Shown here in pieces: positions 1 to 11,578 of a DNA stretch of 64,000 bases. The notes under the pieces were generated by a model. It did not search any database. It was not told where the DNA came from and saw nothing but the letters and a program-made list of their open reading frames with translations. Positions within the stretch are counted from its first letter, which is position 1, and the number at the start of each line of letters is the position of its first letter. The position numbers and the translations under genes were made by a program. The stretch comes from Botrytis cinerea B05.10 (taxonomy: Eukaryota; Ascomycota; Leotiomycetes; Helotiales; Sclerotiniaceae). The stretch spans positions 992,001 to 1,056,000 of the forward strand of contig NC_037310.1 in NCBI RefSeq assembly GCF_000143535.2, read 5' to 3'.

Positions 1-287
1 CATTGGTCGTAGGTGGAGGGGTAGATGCGTCCTGAGTGTGTTTCGAGACTTCGTCGAATCTTTCCAGGATCAAAGCTTTAACGGCATCCTTAAAGGACAG
101 GAATTAGCATTATGCAAACGTAAGATTGTAGAAATAGCATTACTTTTTGATGGGAAAGATCAAAGCCCAATTCCGCTTGAAGATCTTTACGGATCTGTTT
201 CGCAGAGATAGTACTGAGATCGCCCTCTTTGAGAATTCTATCAATGATTATGGAATATTTCGAATTTTCTTCCGGGGTTACTTTCAT
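1..287 (-). CDS. DEK_C-domain protein, 5' part (probably SWIB/MDM2-type, Tri1/Uaf30-like), truncated by window edge
   Basis: The gene starts at 287 and runs off the left edge. Exon 1 is 287-144 (48 codons). An intron at 143-89 (GTAATG donor, TTTAAG acceptor) joins in phase 0 to exon 2 (88 to beyond 1). The joined product begins with helices of the DEK C-terminal type (IIDRILKEGDLSTISAKQIR, then LGFDLSHQK) and continues after the intron with AVKALILERFDE, which completes the domain. In fungi this module usually sits at the N-terminus of SWIB/MDM2 proteins that act in chromatin or rDNA transcription (Tri1, Uaf30). The SWIB part would lie outside the window, so that assignment is inferred. The DEK_C call itself is fairly secure. 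Confidence 0.75.
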
Positions 288-1565
288 TGAAGTTAGAGGT
301 ATATTAGGTAGGTAGAATCATACAGTGGATGAGCTTACAAGACATTGTGTTGTTGGTTGGAAAACTCTTGTGCCAATATCAGATTCTAGAAGTTGTGCTA
401 CCTGCGAGAGAGGGGATATGGGATAGAAGATGAAATCCTGGGGGATAAGGAAGATAGCAAAATACAACTGGTGTCAAGTGAATGAGTGAATCTCAAACCG
501 AAGCAGAAAAGGCAAAACGATTAGAAAGGCTCCTGTGCTTGCAGTAAAGATAGAAAGGTGTCTCTTTTCATCTGCCGGTATGCTAGGTTTGATGTTGGAA
601 TATTAGGTATTGTTATTGTTGTCGCATTAACAAAATTAACCATGAGAAACTAAAAGAACGAATAAAGAGATTCCACTCCAAAAGATAATGGTGAGTTATT
701 AGGTGGAAGAATTTGAAGGCTGATTCAAATTGTGTTTAATGAATTGAGGATCAAAACGGCTACGAAAACTTAGGGCATGAGTATCAGAGGATCGGAGTAT
801 GAATGTATGAATGTATGAAGGAAATCTTTGAAGTTTTTTTTTTGTTTATCGATTGTTGTCTCGTTGGAAAGCTGCCCAGATGATGATGCGACGAGAATGC
901 AAGGATTAGCCCAAGCCTAGCCCTTCGATACTCTACTAGGTAAGCCTTTATCATTAGCTCCCGGGATGTAGGTACCTCGTAGATCTACCTACCCATATGC
1001 CTAGGTAGGTACGGGTACACATATAAAGTTTATGGAGCCATTCGCTTTCCTGTGTGTGTTTGCATTCCTTTGTTCTTTAATGGAACCAGCCAATGTATGT
1101 TGAATGCTATGTCTGACTTTGAAATGCTAACTGAAGGAGTGCATTTGTGATCTACTCAATTCGAAAACAAATACCCGGGCAGTGATGGAGTAAATACAAC
1201 TACTACTATGGGTTAGTCTCTTCAGAATAACTGGTAGATATATCGGAATGTTTCCATATACGTAGATAGGTAGATAGATCATGTCGAATAAAATCATGTC
1301 TATGGCGCATCACCACGCATCAAGCGCTTCTAAAATGGCACTTCATGTATATATCATTGAAAGCGCGAATTATCACAATGACAACAAGAATAAAATTGAT
1401 TACTACTAATATCTTTCAGAAATCATCACCAGATGTATATAAAAACCCCTCCATTTCCAGCTGGGTATTGGTCATGATCTCGTTATCCAAAAGAGAGGTA
1501 TAATAACCCATTTAATAGTCCTTTGCGCCATGAATAATGATACAACCACCAAAACCACGGACACC
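288..1565. other. intergenic: DEK_C gene promoter and IRE1 3' flank
   Basis: No supported gene. The left part is the upstream region of the DEK_C gene and the right part should hold the IRE1 3' UTR. Visible structure: a run of ten T at 834-843, a short repeated ATGTATGA around 798-820, and a cluster of TAGGTA/TACCT motifs at about 303-316 and 966-1015, including GTACC and CCTAGG palindromes. Confidence 0.6.
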
Positions 1566-4500
1566 TTAAAGACCTGCTGGCTCATAGTATTCCTTGAAAC
1601 GATCCACCTGATCCCACTCCACTTCGTACACAACATTCCAACAGACAATTAACAAGTTGGGAAATTTCCTAGTCCAAAAACTGAGGTAGCCGTCAGGTAA
1701 GGGACCGACATCTTTTTTCAGCTTGTCAGGCATGTCTTCATAGTGATTCTTTTTGTTCCTCAGGGCCCGAAGAAGATCCAAAAGTCGCGTGCCGGTATAC
1801 TTCCTCTGTTTGCCCATAGAATCCACGAACTCCTTTCCAAGTGATTTTAGGAAATCGCCGTGACAGACATCCCCCGCCCATCTCTCAAGCTCTAAGAGAG
1901 CAGGGCTTGGAGGGTCCCGCTTTTCTTTTTCAAAGTGGTCAGAGACATCACAAAGGAAGTTCAATCGCTTCTTTGCCGACCAGAAAAAGGGATGTGCCAT
2001 AACTTGTGCTGCGACTGGACGAGATTTCGGCTCCTTGCGAAGCATGGAGCTGATTAGATCTTTAGCTTCGAAGGCATAATCTCCAAGAATTTCCAAGAGA
2101 TCCAAATTGAAATTGTCTTTGCGAATATTCACCTCCCGCATGTATCGATCGCCACAATCAAAAGGATGGCTACCTTTGGTTAAAACGTAGAAGAATACCA
2201 ATCCAAGAGAGAAAATGTCGATAGCACGTGTAGCTCTGCGATTGTGCATCATATCCGAGCCAACAAGAATCGAGCCTGATCCACCACCATCTGTACTCGT
2301 GTCAACCATGGATCCTGGCTTGTCATCATCGTCAAGGAGGAGCTCCGGGGCCCGCCAGCCAGATGTACCGGCCGCATGAGCAGTAGTAGCCCTGAAAGAT
2401 GACTGTTCCACTTCCAATTTTTTGCATAGCCCGAAGTCTGAAACGAGAAGTCGAGGTTTACCATTCTTAGACATAGCAACTAGGATGTTCTGCGGCTTTA
2501 GATCACGATGAACGATGCGGAGGTTGTGGAGGTGCTGGATACCATTGGTAATTTGATAGAGTACGTTTGGAAGGTCCTTTTCACCACCTTGAGCCAGATC
2601 TCTGTGTAAGTGTGGCTTTTCAATGACATCACTCAACGAGGCGGGACATAACTCCAAGGCGATATAAAGGAATCCACCAGCGCTCTGTTGTGCAAAGTAT
2701 CGGATGACTATTAGATTGTTAGAGAATAATCATAAGGAAGACTTTGGAAAAATTACCATTTGGGTGATCGTCACTTTCTCTTAAAAGTTTAGTTTCTTGG
2801 GATGCGATGTCGTAAAATTGAATGAGCATCCTCTTGACAGCGACAGCGCGGCCATCGAACTTTCCTTCAAAGACCATGGTACCATTGCTACCCGTCCCGA
2901 CTAATTTATTTTGGTCCACTTCCAATGCCCCGATACGAATTCTGGAACCAGAAACTTCCGCAGGATCATTAGACACCGTCTGAATGTCAGGTTCAAGTGT
3001 GTTCTGGGGAAACATGTTTTTGACATTGTGCACGGCATCTTCAACAGTTGGTGGTAGCTTTTTGACGGGAGCATTTTGAGACTCTTGGTCACTTCCGGTT
3101 TGGCCTGGACGATCTTTCTTCCCTCGGTGGTTAACTCCACCACGTCGCCCTCGTTTCCTTCTTTTCTTTTCGGGTGATAGGGCAGTATCGCCTGCGTCTT
3201 GCACAGCCTCTGATAATGAGCTAGTGTCGTTCAGAGTAGTACCTTCAAGTGGCACAGCCGCAACAGTGTTTTCGGGAACGTCCGGAAGAGATGCGAGATC
3301 CTTGATAATAGGGGTGGGTTCGCGAAGAGGTTTGTCTTCTGGGATATCTGATAGACGGGAAGCCTCGTGGCCGCTGATTTTTGTGGCATCGTCACTTGAA
3401 TCATCGATTGGTGGCACATCCTTAGTTACAGATCGATCTTTGTGCGAAACAACAGTTTTTTTATTGTGAGCTCCGTGGCGGCCGATCCAAGCTCGTATTG
3501 TTCTTTGGTTCGAGATGACTAGTATCATCAAAAAAAGAATGAGAACAGGGTTTTTAACGAATTCGACGACACTGTCAATCGCTAGTCTTGGAATTTGCTG
3601 GAAGCTTTGTAACAGGGTTGGTTCGCTAAGAATTTCTGGAGTGAGGTCTGTGACAGACACTTTGCTTTGATTATCATCATTGAATAGGGGAGCGGATATT
3701 GTCAGGCGGGGTTCGTTTGGTTCGTCAAGAAAATGAACACCCGTCAGCGCCGCCGCCAGCTCGGGCTGACCCATCTTTTTCCAAGACTCGCGTTTCAACG
3801 ATTCACGTTGGTAAATTTCGGCTTTAGAGCCTGTTACAGCCAAAGGATAAGATTTTCCAGACATTGCATAAAAACTTCCATCCTTAGCAAGGTTGATAAC
3901 AACTCGGTTTCGATGCTGGTCCATTTCTGATATTTCGTTTTCAGTTGACAACTCAGGCTTAGGTTGTGGAAGTATCATCAATTTCAGGTTCTTTTCCTCA
4001 ATTCCCCAGGGTCTGAAAACGTCAAAAACCCTAACGACAGGTGTAGAGAGTTTCTGTTGGAACAGCATTTCGTGATCATTGCTTCGTTCACGATCGAATC
4101 CCATCACGTGGCCATCTTGCCCAGCTAGGATATATTTGCTATCGAGTGTTTGGTGATATTTGTCTCCGTATCTCTTCGCATCTTGAACATTAGGTCCCCA
4201 TTCATTGTACATCAAAGTAGCAACTGGATGATGGTCCTTGCCAACGATGTTGACTTCGTATTTTGATAACCCTAACCAAATGGTAGGGTTTTGACATTCG
4301 TCCGCTTCTCTTCCCACAAATCCATTTTCAGAACTACAGCTCTGATCCTTTGCATCAACAATGTAATCTCCTCCAAAGACCTGCAATATCTTTCCATTGG
4401 TGGCATCAACATGCACCATCTGAGTTTTCTTCGAACCAGTGTATACGACCTCGGGGTCGTCACTTTGGTACGGTGACATTTCGTCAACTAATTTCTTCAT

Positions 4501-5253
4501 CGTTAAACCTGTGTTGATCAGGCCACCGTTCGGAACATCGGGTCGATATATCCATAAACCACCATGTTCAGTGGGTTCAACAATCCAAACATAATCGTCG
4601 ATGCCCCATGGAGTGGGAGCTTCAGTGAAATCGGCAGATTTGTTTCTCTTATGATGTTTGGTGGAAATCATCGACACTTCAGGTAATTCTGTTGATGTTC
4701 ATCGCGATTAGTGGTGATTCTTATGATATGGGATTGAGCAGAGAATAGTACGCCTTCAATCGGGCTACTTACGCATTCGCCATTTATGTTTACCCGTTTT
4801 TCTGTCGCGCGCCCACACACTTCCATCAACGGTCGCCAGTAGCACAAAATCTTCTACTTCCCAGTCTTGGAGATCCCGCGCACTCGGCTGCGAAGAACCC
4901 CATCCAGGAGACTGAAGGCTGCTAGACTCAAGCCTACTGGATTGTGCAAGATGTGAAGGAGCTAATGGTGCTGAATCGGCGCTCGCATCGATTATATCGT
5001 GAGATCCGGCGTTTACGCTTAAAGTTTGCTTTCTTCGTGGAATGATCAATGGAGTCTCGATGGTTTTTACTTTCGTTGCTTCGAGGGGAGTTCGAATTAC
5101 CTCTGAACTACCTACTTCGGGCGAGGATTCATGTTGCCTGAGAACTGATCGTTGCTGCTGCTGAGCATCGACTAACCATGGTAGAACCAAAAAGAATGCT
5201 GCGAAGATGAATATATTATTCACGGCTTCGCCACAGGCCTGGGGCCTGACCAT
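1566..5253 (-). CDS. IRE1: IRE1 unfolded-protein-response sensor kinase/endoribonuclease
   Basis: ER transmembrane stress sensor whose cytosolic RNase splices the HAC1/hacA mRNA. Model: exons 5253-4773, 4688-2757 and 2707-1566, with introns of 84 and 49 nt, giving 1184 aa. Residues 1-31 are a signal peptide. About 140-530 form the luminal sensor, and a membrane span lies near 540-556. A basic linker patch (KKRRKRGRRGG) is at about 668-678. The kinase runs from about 755, with Lys779 in AVAVK, HRDLKPQN from 871 and DFG at 895-897. The KEN ribonuclease domain ends the protein, with Tyr1108, Arg1121 and His1126 at the spacing of the yeast catalytic residues. The splice across DDHPN|VIRYF restores a conserved IRE1 stretch. 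All key residues are intact, so I expect an active enzyme. Confidence 0.95.
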
Positions 5254-5514
5254 GATTGAAGGTCAACGTGTATTTGTTAATACTTCGCACACGGCGAAGT
5301 ATCTGAGGGATTTATTTGTTTGGTTTGTAGAGGCTGCTGAAGAAAGGAGATATCGTATGACGGCAGTTGAACAAAGATAAAAGTTCGACGTCGAATTGAA
5401 TTGTATCAAGTTTGATTGAGCTTGAGTCTCGAGTTTTTGGGATAGATAATAATGATCAATGAATTCCTAACTTGTCGCCCTCGATGAAACAAAAGGAGGG
5501 AAAGGAAGAGGTCT

Positions 5515-5541
5515 GATGGGATGGGATGGGATGGGATGGGG
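5515..5541 (+). repeat. GGGAT pentamer array (five copies)
   Basis: Five consecutive ATGGG units ending in GGGG. The four-or-more GGG runs separated by two bases fit the standard G-quadruplex pattern on the plus strand, which is the template strand for IRE1. Confidence 0.85.
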
Positions 5542-5670
5542 TAATTCAAAATGTTGTGGTGGTGGTGGTTATGATTTGTGTAGCTGTGTGTGTGCGCGGT
5601 GGCTCGGTGGGTTTTTTCGTGTCAGAAGAATTAGGAAAAGATGGCTAATAATAGGGACGTTTCCGATCCA

Positions 5671-5700
5671 ATCCACATCCACATCCACATCCACATCCAC
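5671..5700 (+). repeat. CCACAT hexamer array
   Basis: Five copies of a CCACAT hexamer in the IRE1 upstream region. It produces meaningless Thr-Ser or Val-Asp repeat reading frames on the two strands. Confidence 0.85.
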
Positions 5701-6079
5701 ACTAGCTAGCACAGTTTGTAAACACCAGAAAACCCCTCGATCAATTTCATAATAATAAATTGATCGATAGGGGTGGACCGGCACACGGGATTGAAATGTG
5801 GAGTATGGAGTAGGAACGACGTGAGAAAGGAAGGAAACTAGTGGGAAGACAGGGAAATCTATATAGTGTAATTGATTTGAAGCAATCCGGTTGATCGATC
5901 TCAACTGTGAAGAGATGTTGGAAAAGACTCAGAAGAGAAGAAGAACAAGAAGAAGGGGAGAACAGGCAAGGGGAAACCGGTTTTCTCCTTCTTCCGGCTT
6001 ATAGTACCATTTAGGATTCAAATGTTCGTCAGCTTACCTGAACATTTCTTCTCCTTGCTTCTTTCTACATCTGCCCATC

Positions 6080-6083
<4 letters not shown>

Positions 6084-6135
<52 letters not shown>

Positions 6136-6136
6136 G
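6084..6136 (+). repeat. compound (CT)n(CA)n microsatellite
   Basis: About 17 CT repeats (6084-6118) followed directly by about 9 CA repeats. This is a likely polymorphic marker locus. Confidence 0.95.
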
Positions 6137-7069
6137 TTTTCATTCGATACAGTACTGTTGTTGCAAATCCTTAGGAATTGCATTTCGGGGAGTGAACTAT
6201 CCATCATACACTGTAGCGAATATAAAATTGATAACATTCCTCAAACCTTAAACCGATGGAACCGATGGAACCTATGGAGCTTTCAAAATGAATACGTGCT
6301 TTGTAACCAGGTATAATCACCTCATCTCAATTCTAAATCAACTTGCGTCGCCAGCAATACCCATCTCTTTTCCAAACATGTCTCATTCATTGACTTACTT
6401 GGCTGTCACAATTCCCAAGCGGCTAGCATCATCGTCGTAAGCCTCTGTTCCAAGCAGCCACGGAAGAGTGTCTGGAAGGACCAAGAGTGATGACACCAAA
6501 GGCAAACAGGAAAAAGGTGTAGAAGATCGAGGGTCTAATTAGGAGCATACTATTCTATTTTCCACGCCCCGTGAAGAAGGGTTGGATGGTCGCCGGAGTA
6601 ACCGTTCCCAAAGAATAGAGAACAGATAGAATAAATACACTAGTCAAAAAACCTTAAAAGATACTTTAGACATTGCTACTATAACGATTGACAGAAGAGA
6701 TCCTGTTTGCAGAGACATACGAACCATACCTTTGGATTTTGCAACCTTGGGATTATCTGGATTCTAAGGGCGCGGTTGTTTCAAAGCTGCAAGGCAGACG
6801 ATTAATACCAACTAGATGCATACTTGGTGGGTTCCAACATTGGCTCTTGCAATCACTAGGTAGGCAATCACATAATTCGCTGTTGGTGCGAAATCCTTTG
6901 AACGGAAAATCTCAAAAATAACCACAGAAGACCAAGGGCAATTAGAGGTTGTTCATCCATTCATTCATTATTGTTGCTGCAATATGTCTATGGTATAGTT
7001 GGTACAAATCTCCCTGACCATTTTTGCATCTTCATAATACAGTCGTCATTTTTTTTTCTTTCATTATGC

Positions 7070-8768
7070 TCATCTCTCTCTTCTCCGTGGAGCACTGCGA
7101 ATGATATTGTCCACTCTGAGGAGGAGCTAATTTGAGTTAGTATTGTAGGGAAATATGGGGATGGTGATACTGACCTCTGCTGCTTCAGAAGCAGATGAGA
7201 CTACTGCCTTCTTTAATTTGTAACTTTCAATAACTCCCAGTTCTCGCATATCAGCGATTCCACCTCCTGGGGTCAAAAGATCCAGTCCGTATGTGGACAT
7301 GCCATCGTAAATGGCTGTTCGGAGTCTGGCGACCAAATCACTTGAATCATAACCGGCATTGTCAGCCAAGATGGTGGGTAATTGACGGAGTGCCACAGCG
7401 AAAGAACCAACAGCAATTTGCTTTTTGCCGTCTACTTTGACTGCGGCGCCTTCAACAGCTTTGGCCATCAACATCTCAGCACAGCCTCCACCAAGGGTGG
7501 TTCTTGGCTCCTTGACAGTTTGTGAAAGGACTGCAAGAGCATCATGAAGAGATCTCTCTGCTTCATCAAGTAATTGCTCAGTAGCTCCTCTTAGCACGAT
7601 AGTGCAAGCTTGACCGGCAGCAACACCAGAGAATTTAATGAGAGTATCTTCACCAATGATCACTTCTTCAATCAGGTCACAATGACCAAGCTTGACTTGA
7701 TCTGGGTGATCAAACGTCGATGTAATCTCACCACCAGTGACCAAGGCCAATCTCTCGATACCATCAAAATCGGCATGCTCAATGGACATGATACCTGCAT
7801 CCGAGAAGAGTTGTTCAGGCCAATTGTAGATAAGTTGTCTGTTGATGAAGCAGTTGATGCCATGTGCCTTGATCTTTTCAACCTTTGCCTTCATCTTATC
7901 TTTCTCGGCCTTCTCCAATTCAGCTAACTTTCCAGTGGAGCCAACCTTTACTCGGGCACCAAAAATCTTGATCTTATCCGTGTCCATGGCGGTGTTCGCA
8001 ACAAGGATCTTAGCCTTTTCTAATCGTTTAGGTTGGTTGACTCCGATTTTCTTGTCCAAAATGAAACCTTCATCGAGATATGAATCGCTCAACTTTCCAC
8101 CAGCCTTTTTGATAATTTGGATGTGACTTAAGTCTGATGAACCCTTCATACGTAAAACAGCATCAACTGCTAACTCTGCAAATTGAATTCGATCTTGCGA
8201 GAGGACCTTGGAGCTTAAAGTTGTGCGTGCGATGGCTAACAAATCTTTTCTGAAAGCTTCGGCATTGCTGCTGTGGTCCACCGCCGACTTCTCCAATGCT
8301 GAAAGGGCCGCCTGGCTTGCTATTCTATAACCTTCGATAATGGTCTGCGGATGTATCTTTCTATCAACCAACTTCTCGGCTTCTCGCAGAAGCTCTGCAG
8401 CCAACACAGTAACGGATGTAGTTCCGTCTCCAACCTCGTCATCTTGCACTTTTGAAATGTTGACAAGAACTTTGGCAGCTGCGTTGTCCAAGGCAATAGC
8501 TTTGAGAATGGTAGCACCATCATTTGTAACCAGAATTTCACCTGTACTTGCGCTCTGAAGGATCTTGTCCATACCCTTTGGTCCGAGAGTTGATTTAACT
8601 AGAGAAATGTTCATTCAGTAAATTACACTTTTGAAGCTTTATGGAGGGGTTCAAATCACCTAAGTCTCCAACTGCGATAGCACCAACAAAAGCAGAGAGA
8701 CGAGCGTTCTCTCCCTTCTCCTCAGTTGTACCATCTTCAAAGATTTGGGTTGGGTTGAAGGAAGCCAT
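7070..8768 (-). CDS. CCT2: T-complex protein 1 beta subunit (CCT2)
   Basis: Subunit of the cytosolic chaperonin TRiC/CCT that folds actin, tubulin and other proteins. Model: exons 8768-8660, 8598-7175 and 7126-7070, with introns of 61 and 48 nt, giving 529 aa, close to yeast CCT2. The first exon carries the start ([13 protein letters not shown]), and the splice [15 protein letters not shown] rebuilds the chaperonin N-terminal signature. ATP-binding and hydrolysis motifs NDGAT and GDGTT and the GGG motif before CAEM are present. The small last exon gives the conserved tail ending [18 protein letters not shown]. It is head-to-head with eIF3b across about 470 nt. Identity is very secure; the beta assignment rests on overall resemblance. 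Confidence 0.95.
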
Positions 8769-9238
8769 CTTGTTTTGTCTGGAGATGTGCGAGATATGCT
8801 ACAATTTTTTTGGAGTAAAACACCTCGTCGTCGCGTAAAGTTTCTAGGGGCGCGTCGAATAGTAATCGCTAATGTGGCTCTAAAATTAATTCGTTAGTGC
8901 CTCGCACACGAAAATTAAAGTTGGGGGAAAATCGATTTTTTGGCAGCCTTGTCTTATTGAAGAACCTGATCTCGACCACCACTCACATTCTTTTCAAGGA
9001 ATTTTGTCCTTTGTTTACGAAATTATTTCTATACAGGAGTTCAAAACGTTGGTTGCAATAATTCAATATTAAGGCACTTCAATCAAATCGAATAGTCTAA
9101 TTCGAAATAGACTACACAGAAGTGGGCTAGTGGGGTCAAAATTTCCAAACGAATTCACACAAAAACTCACCAACAACATTTATCGAACTGACAAGAGAAC
9201 GCGCAAACGCTGTTGGTTGATCGCATTATATCGCAATC
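8769..9238. promoter_or_regulatory. divergent promoter between CCT2 and eIF3b
   Basis: The two start codons are 470 nt apart on opposite strands, so this segment must hold both promoters and both leaders. It is AT-rich. I see no clear TATA box that I would assign to either gene. Both products are growth-related housekeeping factors, so shared regulation is plausible but only inferred. Confidence 0.6.
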
Positions 9239-11578
9239 ATGGCGCCAAGTTTCGATCATCTCCCTGATCCAGAAGAGGACGAGTACGATGAGGAAGAGCT
9301 CGACATTTCCGATCTAAGAGAACGTTTCGAAGTACAGCTCGAGCAAGGACTCGATACTTTCGTTGTTATCGATGGCCTCCCAGAGGTCAACGAAGATACT
9401 AAGCCCAAGTTGATCAAGTTCTTGTTAAGAAAATTAGACTCTGTTGGTCAAACAAAAAAGGACTCAATACACATGCCCATCGGACCAGATGGCAAGTCGC
9501 ACAAGTAAGCTATAGATGTTCTTTGTCATCCCTCAATTCATATATTGATAAGAATAGATTTGCTTTCGTCGAATACTCCTCCCCTGTTGAAGCTATTGCT
9601 GCATGCAAAGCCCTCGATGGCGTGCCCCTCGACAAGAAACACACCCTTCGAGTCAACAAATTGACGGATATTGATCGCTATGGTCGGGAAGGACGTATTG
9701 ACGAGAACTACACCCCTCCAAAAATCGAAGAGTTTACCGAGAAGGAGCACTTGAGATCATGGCTTGCGGATCCAGCCGGACGTGGACGGGATCAATTTGT
9801 CATGTATAAGGATGACAGAGTACAAGTTCTCTGGAACAACGAGAAGGATGCACCAGAAAGTATCGTCGATCGCCAACACTGGACTGAATCATTTGTACAA
9901 TGGTCACCCCAAGGTACTTTCTTGACCTCGATGCATCAACAAGGTGTACAACTCTGGGGTGGACCATCTTGGACTAGACAAAAGCGTTTCGCGCATCCTT
10001 TCGTCAACCTGGTCGACTTTTCGCCAGGAGAGAAATACCTCACAACATGGTCGAATAGACCAATCACCATCGGAGAGGAAGGTCACCCAGCTTTATCTAT
10101 TGATGATGATGGAAAGAACTATGTTATCTGGGATATTGAGACTGGCTTGCCATTACGTTCTTTCGCCAACCTCGATTTACCAAGCAACAGCGTTGATGCA
10201 GACGGTAACCCTATCAAGAGAAAGATACAATGGCCAGCGTTCAAGTGGTCATCAGATGACAAATACGTTGCGCGTTTGACTCAAGGCTCATCGATTTCTG
10301 TTTATGAGTTACCTAAAATGAACCTTCTAGACAAAACCTCGATAAAAATTGACGGTGTAATGGACTTCGACTGGGCACCAGCAACCCCACACCGTGAGGG
10401 TGTCAAGACCTACGAGCAATTGTTCTGCTACTGGACTCCAGAAATTGGTAGCAACCCAGCTAAGGTTGGATTGATGAGCATTCCATCTAAAGAAGTTGTC
10501 CGAACATTGAACCTCTTCAGTGTGACCGATGCAAAGCTCCACTGGCAATCAGACGCATCATATTTGTGTGTCAAGGTTGATAGACATTCAAAGTCTAAGA
10601 AATCTCTCGCAACCAGTTTGGAAATCTTCCGCGTTAAAGAAAAGGGAGTCCCCGTTGAGGTTGTTGATTCGATCAAAGACACCGTTATTAATTTTGCTTG
10701 GGAGCCCAAGGGTGACCGCTTTGTTATCATCACAACCGCAGAAGTCGTTGCAGCCACAGCCGTCCCACCTAAGACATCCGTATCCTTCTACTGCCCAGAG
10801 AAGGTCAAGGGCAATGGTGTTGGTAACTTCAAGCACATCCGCACATATGACAAAAAGAACAGCAACGCTATTTACTGGTCTCCAAAGGGTAGATTCGTTA
10901 TTGTAGCCACAGTCCACTCGCAACAAAGTTTCGATATGGAATTCTATGACATGGACTTTGAGGGCGAGAAACCCGAAAGTGACAAGGACTTGACAGCTAA
11001 TCTACAGCTTATGAATACCGCAGATCATTATGGTGTAACAGACATCGACTGGGATCCCACAGGACGTTTCGTTGCTACCAGTGCCAGTATTTGGAAGCAC
11101 ACCGTAAGTATAACCAATATTCCTTTTTTTTATGTAATATACTAACTATTAACAGATGGAGAACGGCTACCATTTGTACGACTTCAAGGGTGAGCAACTT
11201 CGTGAAGAGCCAGTCGAGAAGTTCAAGCAATGGTTGTGGCGTCCTCGACCACCCACTCTACTTTCTAAGGAGGAACAAAAGCAAATCCGCAAAAATCTCC
11301 GTGAATACAGCAAAGTATTCGATCAAGAAGATGCCGACCGTGGTGCATCCGCCGATCTTGCTGTTGTTGAGCATAGACGTAGACTCTTGGACGAATGGCT
11401 TGCATGGAGAGCAAATATGGAGGAGGATGTCAAGGCTGACAGAGAAGACGCAGGTCTTCCTCTTGACCCTCTGGAGCCTCTCAAATCTAAGATGGCAAGC
11501 GGTGATGAAGGACAAGCTATTGAGATTGAAGAAATTGTTGAGGAGATTGTTGAAGAGACTGAAGAGATTATATCATGA
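9239..11578 (+). CDS. PRT1: eukaryotic translation initiation factor 3 subunit B (eIF3b/Prt1)
   Basis: Scaffold subunit of eIF3, which helps load the 40S ribosome during translation initiation. Model: exons 9239-9504, 9558-11103 and 11156-11578, with introns of 53 and 52 nt, the second with an ACTAAC branch site. This gives 744 aa, the usual fungal size. An acidic N-terminus leads into an RRM ([10 protein letters not shown], then [15 protein letters not shown]) at about 40-125. A long WD-like beta-propeller follows (repeated W-SP-G blocks such as [10 protein letters not shown] and [10 protein letters not shown]). The last exon carries the helical tail [15 protein letters not shown] ending in acidic repeats. 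The splice SHK|FAFVEYS was chosen because it keeps the RRM intact. Identification is secure. Confidence 0.95.

Larger units (their letters stand above)
5254..7069. other. intergenic: IRE1 upstream region and CCT2 3' flank
   Basis: No supported gene. IRE1 and CCT2 are both on the minus strand, so the left part is the IRE1 promoter/leader and the right part the CCT2 3' flank. No ATG lies on the minus strand in the first ~150 nt upstream of the IRE1 start, so no close uORF. It contains a GGGAT array (5515-5541), a CCACAT hexamer array (5671-5700) and a CT/CA microsatellite (6084-6136). A 77-codon open frame at 6688-6921 (+) matches no family I know and looks accidental. Confidence 0.6.

Noticed and set aside
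6688..6921. 77-codon frame MTEEILFAETYEPYLWILQ...
   Set aside because: Short, no family resemblance, lies in the CCT2 3' flank/IRE1 upstream region.
8640..8660. T-loop-like GGTTCAAATC suggesting a tRNA
   Set aside because: It lies in the CCT2 first intron and no acceptor or anticodon arms can be formed around it.
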